Below are positions 34,885 through 44,474 of a DNA stretch of 64,000 bases, one piece after another. Under the pieces are notes generated by a model. It searched no databases. It was not told where the DNA came from and was given only the letters and a program-made list of their open reading frames with translations. A program made the translations under genes and the position numbers. The stretch is from contig NC_016131.3 in NCBI RefSeq assembly GCF_000005505.3, positions 15,087,501 through 15,151,500 on the forward strand, given 5' to 3'. Source of the stretch: Brachypodium distachyon. Taxonomy: Eukaryota; Streptophyta; Magnoliopsida; Poales; Poaceae. Numbering within the stretch: the stretch's first letter is position 1; each line of letters starts with the position of its first letter.

Positions 34885-36908
34885 TCAGAGGACGGCCGGC
34901 GCTAAGACTCCGGCAGGCACCAAGGTCCATCTTCTCAGAATATCTCCGCGCATCGGAACGTCTTGAATACCTGTCCAGCAAACCTTCACCAGCAGCTCAT
35001 AGCAACCGTGATTGCAAACCTTCTCTTCTTCAGGGTATGATAGCGTGACCGAGGTGCGTTCATCTTTCCCATTGCCAGCAATAAAAGAAACATTGAGCAG
35101 AATTTCTTCATCATCGTCAACCGTGTGGCTGGGAACAGGGACGGCTACCAGATTACGAGTCAAGACAATAGCGCCATCATCTTCAATTAATATGTGGTTC
35201 CACGTCACCTTATTATCATATTCATATAGAATGATAGGATTTTCAATATTTCCGATGGTTCGAGCCGTTACTTTGCTTTTGAAAGGAACATCACATGGTC
35301 CACTCAAAATATTAACTTTAAGAGAAGCTGCCACGGGATTCGTAATAGGCGATAATGCCAATTCGACTATACTCCGCCAGCTACTCAGCAGATGAGTGAT
35401 CATGGGTCGCCTGTCAAAGGGGACACGCCAGTGTCGTATCACACCTTTGCTAAAATCTTTGTCATCACTGGTCTGATCACCCTTGATCTTCAAATTGATC
35501 TCAAAAAACATACTGTCCGATATGACAAATCCCCGGCGTGGACCTGTCAGAGTTAACATGTTCCTCTGCACAAGGATATGGCAAAGATAATTAACGTAAA
35601 AAAAGTCTCATATCGATAGTTAAACAAGCGTAATCAAATTCTGACAACCGAACAAAGTATGGCTAGTTAGATAAATTTAACACCAATAATCATACATTTG
35701 TAACTCATATTCAAACACACAAAATAATGACTTATGGAAACATTGGGTCGATCAGACCCAACCTATCAAAGTTTCATCACATTCCAGTCTTAACGAGTAC
35801 TCACTAGGTGCCATATTATAAGGCGCATGGTTTTCGCCCAAGTCCAGGCTTTTAAAAGCTTGACAGTATATGTTTATATAAATAAAATATCAACATCCAT
35901 TGAATTATGAAACATATATTCAATGGTTACTCCGTTGGTATTGTAGATGTCAGTTGATAATTTGTTCATATAAACTTGGTCAAATTTTTAAAATGTTGAT
36001 TTAGGATAAAAACCATATTATAATATGGAAAGGAGGGAGTATAAATTTTACTAGACCATAGCTCTTTTTTGATAAGTCGAGGTAAATAATTGGAATACCA
36101 AACTATAGCGTGACAATTAATTCAGGATGCAATCAAATGGTAGACATCTTTCATCCATGGTGAATTTAGGGTGAGGAACTGAGGATCACGATATATTTGG
36201 ATATTGGTAATCTAGTGAGGAAAATAAAACTAGGGAGGTTGAGGGAGGAACAAAAGACTAACCGATTTGGTGATGCACTGGGGATCATCCCTTTCACGAC
36301 GGAACAGATAGACACATTTATAGTCAACCTCATCCCTTGCAAGCACGGTGCCAAATACGTTGATTGGGTAGCCCACATCAGATCTGATTATCTTCAAGGA
36401 AATGACATTAACCGATGCATCTGCCATCTCGCACCAATCAGAATAAGTTTGAACTTGAAGCGGCAGACCATGGGGGGCATCGGCTGTAAATTTAGTCCAG
36501 CACACAAATCAGGAAAAAGAAACATGATGAATATCTCTGCCTACGAAATCAATGAGATGGTTGCAAAGACTCACACTCTTCATCGAGGTCGAAGAACGCT
36601 ATGTTGAAATGGCAGAAGCAGGTGCAGACAAAATCATTCTGCTTTGGATCATATTCAGTGAACTGTCTGCAATGAACAATGTGAAGACCCAGGAGCACCT
36701 TCTCCTCAGTTGTGTGCTTGGTATCGGGCTCGAACAGCCGTGCCATCCTCTCCTGCTTCACCACCACGTCTGTGTCCGAGTCAGACTCCGACAAAGTATA
36801 AGACTCATACTCAGACTCCGGCTCCGACCCAAACTCTGGCTCAGACTCCGGCTCTGACTCCGCTGGCTTTGCAATCTTCCTCTCCCACCACATCTCCTCT
36901 CCCGACAT
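34885..36908 (-). CDS. DUF6598 domain protein, complete
   Basis: Three exons on the minus strand: 36908-36575, 36483-36263 and 35565-34885 (stop included). Splice sites are GT-AG and phases match those of the left-edge paralogue. Exon 1 encodes an acidic Ser/Glu/Pro repeat region (SEPESEPEFGSEPESEYESY) and the segment LTEYDPKQNDFVCTCFCHF-like. Exon 2 contains SDVGYPINVFGTVLARDEVD, and exon 3 contains LTLTGPRRGFVISDSMFFEI and a basic, cysteine-containing C-terminal half. The length of about 410 residues is normal for the family. The start at 36908 (MSGEEMWW) is chosen because the upstream ATG at 36989 lies in an AT-rich, intron-like stretch. Function unknown; no membrane segments or catalytic motifs were seen. 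Confidence 0.85.
35798..36041. mobile_element. MITE in intron 2 of the DUF6598 gene
   Basis: Left end TACTCACTAGGTGCCATATT, right end CATATTATAATATGGAAAGG then AGGGAGTA. Inverted ends of about 30 bp are visible. It lies wholly within the intron, so it should not alter the protein. Confidence 0.7.
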
Positions 36909-36989
36909 CTTCCCACCGCGAGTAAGAAGAAGAAATATGTAGTAATGTGAGATTTCGTGGTAATTCGATGATATAAAATAAAATCGCAT

Positions 36990-37820
36990 TGCATCAGAAA
37001 TTCAGAATAGAAGAGGAGCTTGCTTGCCTTCTTCTCCGATTTTGCTGGCGCACCCGTACTCCAGCCGCCGATGGAAGAGGCTAGGGTTTGGCGAGTCTGC
37101 GATCAAACTTTTCGCTTCGCTTGTTTTTTCTTCTCAAAAGGAGAACCCTGGGGGCGCTTAATATACCGCCCAGGCCCGATGACGCCCTCTGGTTCCGATT
37201 TTGACTTGAGCGCGACTCCGAGTCGGAGGAGGGGTAGTTCCTCCGATTTTGCTTTCCGGATCGATGAGCCCGCGCGGCACAGGCGGCGCTGCAGTGCAGA
37301 GCGCGGGGCGGGAGTCTGAGTTAAATGGCAGGGACTTGGCAGCGGCGCGGTGCACGGGACAACGGGGACTTGGTGCGCTGGGCGTGGGGATCCCCATCGG
37401 CGGGGACTTGGCACGGTGCGCGGGGCGGCGGAGGCGCAGGGCGCCGGCACAGGGTCGGACGACGCGACTGCGCGTCCCTGGCGGCTGGGAATCGGCGTGG
37501 GGCGGTCGGCATCGACGGACTGGGGGGGCGGTGGCGCGGGCGGACCAACAGCAACGGTTGCAGCACGAGGAGCGGCGTAGATTGGTGAGGGGGAGGTGGC
37601 GGCGGGATTTGATGCCGAGGGAGAGGTGGCGACGGATTTGACGCCGGCGAGGGGGAGGTGGCGGCGGAAGGAGGAAGGCCGATGGGATGTGCAGCACGCG
37701 GAGAGAAGAAGACGGCAAAATCTGACGTGGCAGAGAGAGCAGGGGCTTCCTCGGGGTTCCCTGGAACGGGGGCTTGAGCAGGACCTCCGTAGAGTAGGTA
37801 CCAAAGTATGAACCCTGTTA
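36990..37820. other. GC-rich region upstream of the DUF6598 gene
   Basis: 37020-37140 probably holds the 5' leader of the minus-strand gene. 37150-37800 is strongly GC-rich with long Arg/Pro/Ala ORFs in several frames and internal GGGGGAGGTGGCGGCGG-type repeats. These look compositional, and I assign no gene. Confidence 0.35.
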
Positions 37821-37824
37821 AACA

Positions 37825-37941
37825 CAGCACTACAAAAGATGTCTCAAATTTATCAAAATTTAGATGTATTTAGACATTTAATGTATAGATGCATTTAAAT
37901 TTGATCAAAATTGAGACATCTTTTATTGGACGGAGGGAGTA
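37825..37941. mobile_element. Stowaway-like MITE, about 117 bp
   Basis: AAAAGATGTCTCAAATTT on the left is mirrored by AATTGAGACATCTTTTATTG on the right, which ends GGACGGAGGGAGTA. The left terminus is eroded. A half copy with AAAAGATGTCTCAAGTTTGT is at about 43767. Confidence 0.75.
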
Positions 37942-38103
37942 CATTTTTTGCCTCCACCTCCTAAAAACTAAATAGGGACTCTGTTTAAGGGCCATGTTGA
38001 AGATGCTCTTAGGAGCGGATTTTTTCTTGCACTGATCAATTCTCTGATCGTTAAATTTTGTGCATCCTGCTGTATTTCTCTCAAATTTGGGTTCTCTGCA
38101 TCC

Positions 38104-38220
38104 TACTCCCTCCGATTCTAAATTCTTGTCGAAATATTACATGTATCTAGACGCATTTTAAGAATGGATACATCCATATTTAGGCAAATTTGAGCCAAGA
38201 ATTTAGAATCAGAAGGAGTA
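38104..38220. mobile_element. Stowaway MITE, 117 bp
   Basis: Left end TACTCCCTCCGATTCTAAAT, right end TTTAGAATCAGAAGGAGTA. The interior is the reverse complement of the MITE at 29086-29202. Confidence 0.88.
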
Positions 38221-38465
38221 CTTTATTTCTCTCGAAAACTTTTTTTCCTTTGCATTCTATTGGTTTTCAATCTTGTGAAATTTTGTCCCTTGGTACTCCC
38301 TTTCGTTCGTCCGAGTTCTCCTCGACATATTCCAATGTTTTTGGTTATTTGATTCTTGCTGGAATCTGAACTTGATCATTACAAATTTCTCATGTTACAC
38401 GAATTCCAGGTTAATTAATTTGTGACGCGTGTGGACTGGACACTGACAGTGGAGTTGAGGCCAGG

Positions 38466-39185
38466 GCGAATTTCTCCACACACGCAACTAAATTTTGCTC
38501 ATATGCTCAAATGCCACTCAGAATTTGCATAGGATACAAATATGTCACTACCGTTAGTTGACCGTTAGTTGACCGTTAAGTACAAAATGAAAAGACAATT
38601 TGCTCCTAGATATTATGTTGATTTCCCCTTTCACAACAAAATACTCCATCCGTCTTATTTTACTTGTCGTTTTAGATTTAGTCCAAATACCAAAGCACAC
38701 GATTATTGCAACGGACCTGGAGATTGATTTTGTTGTACTTAATCTCACGCCCTGGCCCGCACTTCACGCCGCCTCGCACGCGCTTACGGGTGGTGGCTGC
38801 ATGCAGCCCAGGCCCAGCGCATGCACAACAAGCAAAGTAATTAGGCAGTGCTGTAAAAAAAAGGTAATTAGATAGATTCCTGCCTTCCTGAAAACCGATA
38901 TCAGTATTGCCCGATACGACACTTATTATGGGAAAAAATAAAAATCTAAAACGAGAAATAAAATGAGATGGATGGAGTATTCGTTGTAAAGAAAAAATCA
39001 ACATAATATTTAGTGTCAAGATTGTCTTTTAATTTCTTATTTAACGGTCAACTAGCGGCCAACTAACGGTAGTGGCATATTTGTACCCCACACAAAATTT
39101 GAGTGGTAAATTTGGAACAAAGAAATTATGAGTGGCATTTGGTCATATGAGCAAATTTTGAGTGGCAAATATGTAATTCTCTCTT
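38466..39185. mobile_element. Long-TIR DNA element, nested host of a MITE
   Basis: The left arm (about 38466-38641) and right arm (about 38980-39185) are inverted repeats of 165 bp or more. Paired blocks include ATTTTGCTCATATG / CATATGAGCAAAATTT, ACAAATATGTCACTACCGTT / AACGGTAGTGGCATATTTGT and AATATTATGTTGATTT / AAATCAACATAATATT. Almost nothing of its own interior remains outside the nested element 38642-38979. No target duplication could be found at the outer ends. The superfamily is probably Mutator-like, on arm length alone. Confidence 0.75.
38642..38979. mobile_element. Stowaway-like element nested in the long-TIR element
   Basis: Left end TACTCCATCCGTCTTATTTT and right end AAAATGAGATGGATGGAGTA form TIRs of about 38 bp, extending to CGTTTTAGATTT / AAATCTAAAACG. 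The 260-bp interior includes a GC-rich part (38750-38825: GCCCTGGCCCGCACTTCACG) foreign to ordinary MITEs, perhaps another insertion. Confidence 0.75.
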
Positions 39186-39325
39186 GTTTTTTTGTTCGTG
39201 GTAAACTGGAAGTTTTATGTAAAAATACAGGAGCGGATTTGTTGCTACACATCTCAAATTCTCTGTGCTCGCAAAGCTATGTGGTCATAATAATGTGTTA
39301 AATTCTTCAATAATGATAATACTAA

Positions 39326-40519
39326 GAGTAAATTGCAGAGAAACACATGTGTAGCGGTTTCTGTAACAAAAAACCACGAACCCAATTTTAACTAATACCC
39401 ACAACACGAAGACTAATGAATAACAGAAAACCCAAAAGTGACCGCTTAAAGCTAGTTAACCTTCATGGCCCACATGTCATACACAGAGGCCAGGTTTTCA
39501 GCTCACGGCTCATTCCCGGCGGCTCGAGCCGGCTCATTACCAGCAGCTCGTTCATCTCTCGCTCCTCACTCCTGGCTCTTCTCCCCCAGCTCCGGTGAGT
39601 GACCCCCGCCATCCACGGCTCATTCCCGACAAGCTTGCAGAGTAAATCACAGCAGCCTTCGCGGGCCCATTCGGATTTTGGAGAAATTGCAATTTAGTGT
39701 ACAAATCATAGCGAGCAGTAAATCACGCGGGTTGCTCTCTTCGTTTGGGCCATGGTTCGTGTGGGGGCCTGGTAGTGCGTCTGCCTTGTCAGGAGACAGC
39801 AAGGGCGGAGGAGAAAGATGGGGATGAGTAAATCCCCTTCAGAGGATGCAACTGGGACGGCCTCCGCGGCATGCTCCACCGCCTGCTCGCCCTCAACGCG
39901 CCGCGCCACGCCGCCATCCTCGCCGCCTTCGCCGAGATCTGCGCCCACCTCGCATCGTCCTCAGCCCCCCCCCCCCACTGCCGTCGTCGGCGCAACCGCA
40001 AGCGCTGGTGTCCAAGTCCTTGCCCGCGTCCACCTCCGCCGGCGTACCAGCCGCCGGCCGCCGAGGTCGCGTCGGGTTCCTCCTGCTCCTCCTCCGGCGA
40101 CCGCAGAAGTGGCGGCGGCGGCGCGCCACTGCGTTGCTCCCGCGTTCCCGAGAGAGACAGAGAGGGAGAGAGAATGAGAGGTTCGTGTGCTCGGAGCCTC
40201 GGACATGGACAGGTGCGGCGAGCGACGCATCTGACGCCGCGCAGGCGTTCATCGCGTCTGAGTCTTCTGGCTGGGAAGGCGATAGCCTAGGTCGGCTCGG
40301 CTAGTATCTCCGCTCAAGCCGTTTTCCTTGTACTTGATTCAGAAATAAGGCTCCTTTGTATGACATGCGGGCCACGGGCGATTAACTTGGACAAAGCGGC
40401 CACTTTCGGGGTTTTTGTTACTCATTAGCATACAATTAGTGGGTATCAGTTAAAAACCTTTGGGTTCGTGATTTTTTGTTACAAGAGCCGCTAGATATGT
40501 GTCTTTGTGCAATTTACTC
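39326..40519. mobile_element. Pack-MULE-like Mutator element carrying a GC-rich fragment
   Basis: The element is 1,194 bp with ends GAGTAAATTGCA...TGCAATTTACTC. It is flanked by a perfect 9-bp target duplication TAATACTAA (39317-39325 and 40520-40528), the hallmark of Mutator elements. The terminal inverted repeats are long, about 180 bp, and can be followed through GTAACAAAAAACCACGAACC and GGCCCACATGTCATACA. The interior (about 39680-40310) is GC-rich with an open plus-strand stretch containing LLALNAPRHAAILAAFAEIC. There is no transposase. This matches a non-autonomous MULE that captured host gene sequence; I could not name the donor. Confidence 0.85.
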
Positions 40520-40676
40520 TAATACTAATGTGTTAAATTTAATTTCTTGCTTTGGTGGTTGCATTTGTAGTGCTAGTTTACCTTGGAGTGATGATTGCCA
40601 CATTAATTGCTGCCCTTTCTGGTTAACACTGTAAAAACGTCTCTTTTACTTGTTAATGAAAATTTAGCATAGCATA

Positions 40677-40947
40677 TACTCCCCCCATTTAAAATTATAC
40701 GGAGTACCAAGACATTATATCTCTGTCCTAAGTCCAATTTCCTTAAATTTGACCAAGTTTATTAAAAAATGTACCAGTAACTACAATATCAAATAAGTAT
40801 ATTACGAAGATATATATCATGCTGGATTTGATATAACTAACTTAGAGTTATATATGTTGGTTAATTTTTCTATAAACTTGGTCAAACATTAGTAAAATTG
40901 ACATAGAACAGAGCTAGAACATCTTATAATTTGGAACAGAGGTAGTA
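40677..40947. mobile_element. Stowaway-like MITE, about 270 bp
   Basis: Left end TACTCCCCCCATTTAAAATT, right end ATAATTTGGAACAGAGGTAGTA. The inner arms pair as AAATTTGACCAAGTTTAT / ATAAACTTGGTCAAACAT. The ends are imperfect. It lies about 400 bp upstream of the gene at 41351. Confidence 0.7.
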
Positions 40948-41350
40948 GTAATATTTTCCAGTGATATACACAATACTGTAACATTCATGATGCAAGTTAA
41001 ACTAATGGACTCATTGTGATTTTATATCTGATAACTCATTATAATAGTGCTAAATGATTGTTTTTTATTAATCTATATCTGAATGGATATAGTATTAAGA
41101 ACGTAGAATGTGCTGTTAAATGATGTTCATAGGCCATGTAAGAACGTAGAATAATTATTTTTGAAATTTCCAGTTCTTGTGGTCAATTCAGGCTTTCCCT
41201 TAATTGGCGATATCTTTGAACAGTATTTTTTTCCTCAGTTTATGAAAGAATTTATCCAGGAAGTAAGGATAGAGATTAACTCCGCAGTCTCATCCATAAT
41301 GTAGGAGCTAGCATTCTCATTGTCATCTTGTTTCAACAGCTGGGGAATAA

Positions 41351-43261
41351 ATGGATTCGGACACGCTGCCCTTTGGACTCATTTCAGGAGGATATAGCTG
41401 CACCAAGCAATATGAGTGGCAACAGCTAACATTACGTCAAAGAGAACAAGCACCAAGGGACAAGCCCCATTCTGGTGCAACATTTAGCAACCTTGTGCAT
41501 AAACCTAGCAGGTTATTCTTTGCATTAGTATATGAATTTAAGTTTTAGATTCTATGTCATGCTCATCATGATGTTTAGTTTATCTGTCAGTTGTAGTTCT
41601 CTTGATTGAATCTTCTGATGGAGTGACATGACAACAGAGATTTCTCAATGAGGATATTACATTTCCTGTAGTACTGTTTATTCTTCCAGTTAAATGGTTT
41701 ATTCCGTAATGTAGGACTGAGAGGAGGAGTCCTTCCTTTGATCATGCTTGTGATTATGCAAAAGGAGCTGACACACATATTCCGTTTTTCAGGGGCAGTA
41801 CTACTCAACATAAACATGATCAAGAAGACCGATATCTGTCAAGTGGCAAGATGTTAATCAGAAAGGTTGCAAATCAGAGTCTCCAGAGAAACAATTCTTA
41901 TGGGGCTCATATTAGTGGACATGATAGAAACAACTACCGGAAAAGGTCCAGTAATCAACCGTCTGGACAGAAAGCTAAGACTAGCCAAAACAGGTTTGGA
42001 CATCAACTGGCTGGACAGAAGGCCTATGACCATGACCAGCAGCCTAAAGGTTTCCACTCTCTTGGTGAGCATGACCGACGGCCATATCGACATCATGGTG
42101 GTTCTGATGTGATAAGAAATGACACTGATCGGGAGGGAAACACTGGAACAACCAAGGAAATAGGTCACAATGGAACAAAATGGAACCGCAATAATCCAAC
42201 AAAAGTTAGAGCACAAGAGTGTGGTGAACGAAGAAGAGCTAAGAGGAAGCCAGAGCAGCCCTTCAGAGCTAATCCAACAAATGTTAGAGCACAAGACTGT
42301 AGAGGCAGCAGTCTTCTCAAACGTTCGCAGAACAGAACAGCCAAGCAAGGACAGAAGTTTAATCTGGAGCTTGTGACAGAAGCAAATCTGGGTGAAATCG
42401 CACAGCAAAAAGAACAGAGTAAACTTACAGGCTGCCCACCGTCGACTGCTCGTCCAGATGCCATGATACAAACTAGCGAGAATAGCTGTTCTGATACTAG
42501 CAAGGTACAAACTAGTCGGATCAGATGTTCCGATATTGGCAAGGTGGATGGAGATCAAGCAGCTGCTTTGCATCCATATAATAGTGTGCATCAGAAGATC
42601 TCTCAGCATGAAGCAATTAAGGATGGGCATCAGAAAGATATAGAGGATGATCATCGCTCCTACCAGCCACTTGAAGCGACATCGAATCAACAGATATCTG
42701 AGCAGTCTGTTCCACGCAGAAAAAATCCTGGTCTCGCTAGACCAGCTGACCGGACTTCACATTTTGAGCAAGAACAGTTTGAGCAACCTGAGCCAAATCA
42801 ATCTACAGGAGGCAATGGCGAAAGGGAAACTGCAAATGGTCCGGGTATCTCTGATTCTCATGGTGTGCCACTGCAAGGAAGCAGTACTGTGGAAGAAAGT
42901 AACACATCAAGCTTCACATTCAAGCGTGGGCTTGGCAAATTCATAACGAACATCTTAAACCCTCTCCATGAACATGGCCTCCTGTCCCCGGAGATCCATA
43001 AAATTATATTGAGCAAAGCTGTAGAAAAGGTCACCCGCACGGTGGGCCCAAAAGTCCCTCTGACCGAAACAGAATTCTGTAGATTCTTATCAAGGGAAGG
43101 TCAAGGCGTAAACACACTTGTTCAGGTGCGCGATTCTATTTGAAACTTTCTTCAATCACATGATCATGCATTCTAGTCTGTGTTTTATCCGGCTAATGTA
43201 TGCTACAACTTCTTGTGTGCAGAGATACTTAAATTTATACCTGGCAAGTGTTAAGGCATAG
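41351..43261 (+). CDS. Unknown plant protein with conserved C-terminal helical domain (CCCH-17/FES1-like tail)
   Basis: Three exons, 41351-41511, 41715-43125 and 43223-43261, join in phase to give 536 residues. The ATG is preceded by an in-frame TAA three bases upstream, so the start is firm unless a 5' coding exon uses another frame. Most of the protein is hydrophilic, disordered and rich in Arg, Gln, Asn and His, with a duplicated motif NPTKVRAQEC / NPTNVRAQDC. The C-terminus is a compact helical domain (KFITNILNPLHEHGLLSPEI ... RYLNLYLASVKA). It resembles the tail of plant CCCH zinc-finger proteins of the FRIGIDA-ESSENTIAL 1 / C3H17 type, related to SRI-like helical domains. The zinc finger itself is absent. 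Family assignment is tentative; the exon structure is well supported. Confidence 0.7.
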
Positions 43262-43269
43262 TTGCCTGA

Positions 43270-44470
43270 CAGTATCTGACCATGCAGCCCTGCAGAACCA
43301 TCCCATGTAAACATATGATCCTGTGATCTGTTGGTGTTGTTTTTTTGTTGCTGTTCCTCGATGATCCTCAAATCTTCTGTTTCCCGCAGGTAGCTTGTAG
43401 GAACAAACAAATAGGTAGCGACTTTTGCGTAAGGTTCGTTCTGTAACGGTATTGAAGTTGAAGTTGAAGTCGAACATGTTGTACGTCTGTAACGTAATCT
43501 ATGATGCCCAAAACTTTGTGATGATGTGATGTTCTACACATTCAGCTTTTGTTTGCAAAATGATCGTAGGATGAAGGTGCGGCGGCCGTCGAGATTTTTT
43601 AAAACTAGTTTCCATGTTGATACGTTTCGATGATTTTTTGTTGTTGGTAGTTGGCATATTATAAACACTTGGTTACCAAAGGTTACCAAGGTATAGTTTA
43701 CCGGGTTATCAAATTGGATGTTCTTCCATAGCCACGTAGGACTTGTGTTACTCGCTCTGTCCAATAAAAGATGTCTCAAGTTTGTTAAAATTTGGATGCA
43801 GAGAATATAATACTTCGATTGCCTAATATCATCTCTTCTCGACAAAAGTTTCAATACCCTCTTTGTCAACTCAACATTACATTACAATACACGACGACAT
43901 ATCAGTCACTGCATGGTGATATTCATTGTTACTCTCTCCGTTTCTAAATACTTGTCGTGGTTTTAGTACAAATTTGCACTAAAACGTATTTAGGAACCGA
44001 GAGACTACTAGGGAATACTAAACTAATGATCGTTTGCCAGTAGAACATGATTTCCATGACTCATGGCACTGCTAATTCCCCACGGTTACCAAGCCACAGT
44101 GCTCTTTGGACAAAGTTTGATTACAAATCGAACCTGGCAAAATGAAAATGTCTCTGAACAAGGGCAATCTGAAGGCAAGCACAGCTGATCTGAATCATGT
44201 AGATTATCGAGAGAGAAATCTGAATCATGTAAACCAAAGACCACGAACTTTTTTTTTTGAGAAACAAATTACAGGAACCTGCTAATCACTTGGAATTATG
44301 GAAGTTTGAGGAGGACAAGGATTCAAGCGGTCTGATGATATTTTCTGTGAGTGAGAGGGTAAAGTACGTGATGTGCAGACTAGTGACTGGTCTTATCTTG
44401 CACAGGACTACAGGAGCAATCCTCAGCGCCCCCCCCCCCCCAACCCCCCCAACACCCGCCGCCAGGCCGC
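43270..44470. other. Intergenic; MITE remnants
   Basis: 3' flank of the preceding gene and 5' flank of the pseudouridine synthase gene. It contains a MITE half near 43752 and the MITE listed at 43930. A poly-C stretch lies at about 44427-44450, just before the start codon region. No gene seen. Confidence 0.4.
43930..44007. mobile_element. Stowaway MITE, about 78 bp
   Basis: Left end TACTCTCTCCGTTTCTAAAT, right end GTATTTAGGAACCGAGAGACTA. The interior palindrome is TTTTAGTACAAATTTGCACTAAAA. Confidence 0.85.
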
Positions 44471-44474
44471 CGGA

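Noticed and set aside
37103..37825. Minus-strand ORF of 240 codons rich in Pro, Ser, Arg and Ala
   Set aside because: Several equally long ORFs exist in other frames of the same GC-rich DNA, so this is a composition effect.
39818..40304. Overlapping plus-strand ORFs as a resident host gene
   Set aside because: They lie entirely inside a TIR element with a 9-bp target duplication, so they are better explained as captured sequence.
41854..42690. Minus-strand ORF of 278 codons opposite the 41.4-kb gene
   Set aside because: The plus strand has a supported spliced gene with a conserved C-terminal domain; the antisense ORF has no recognisable family.
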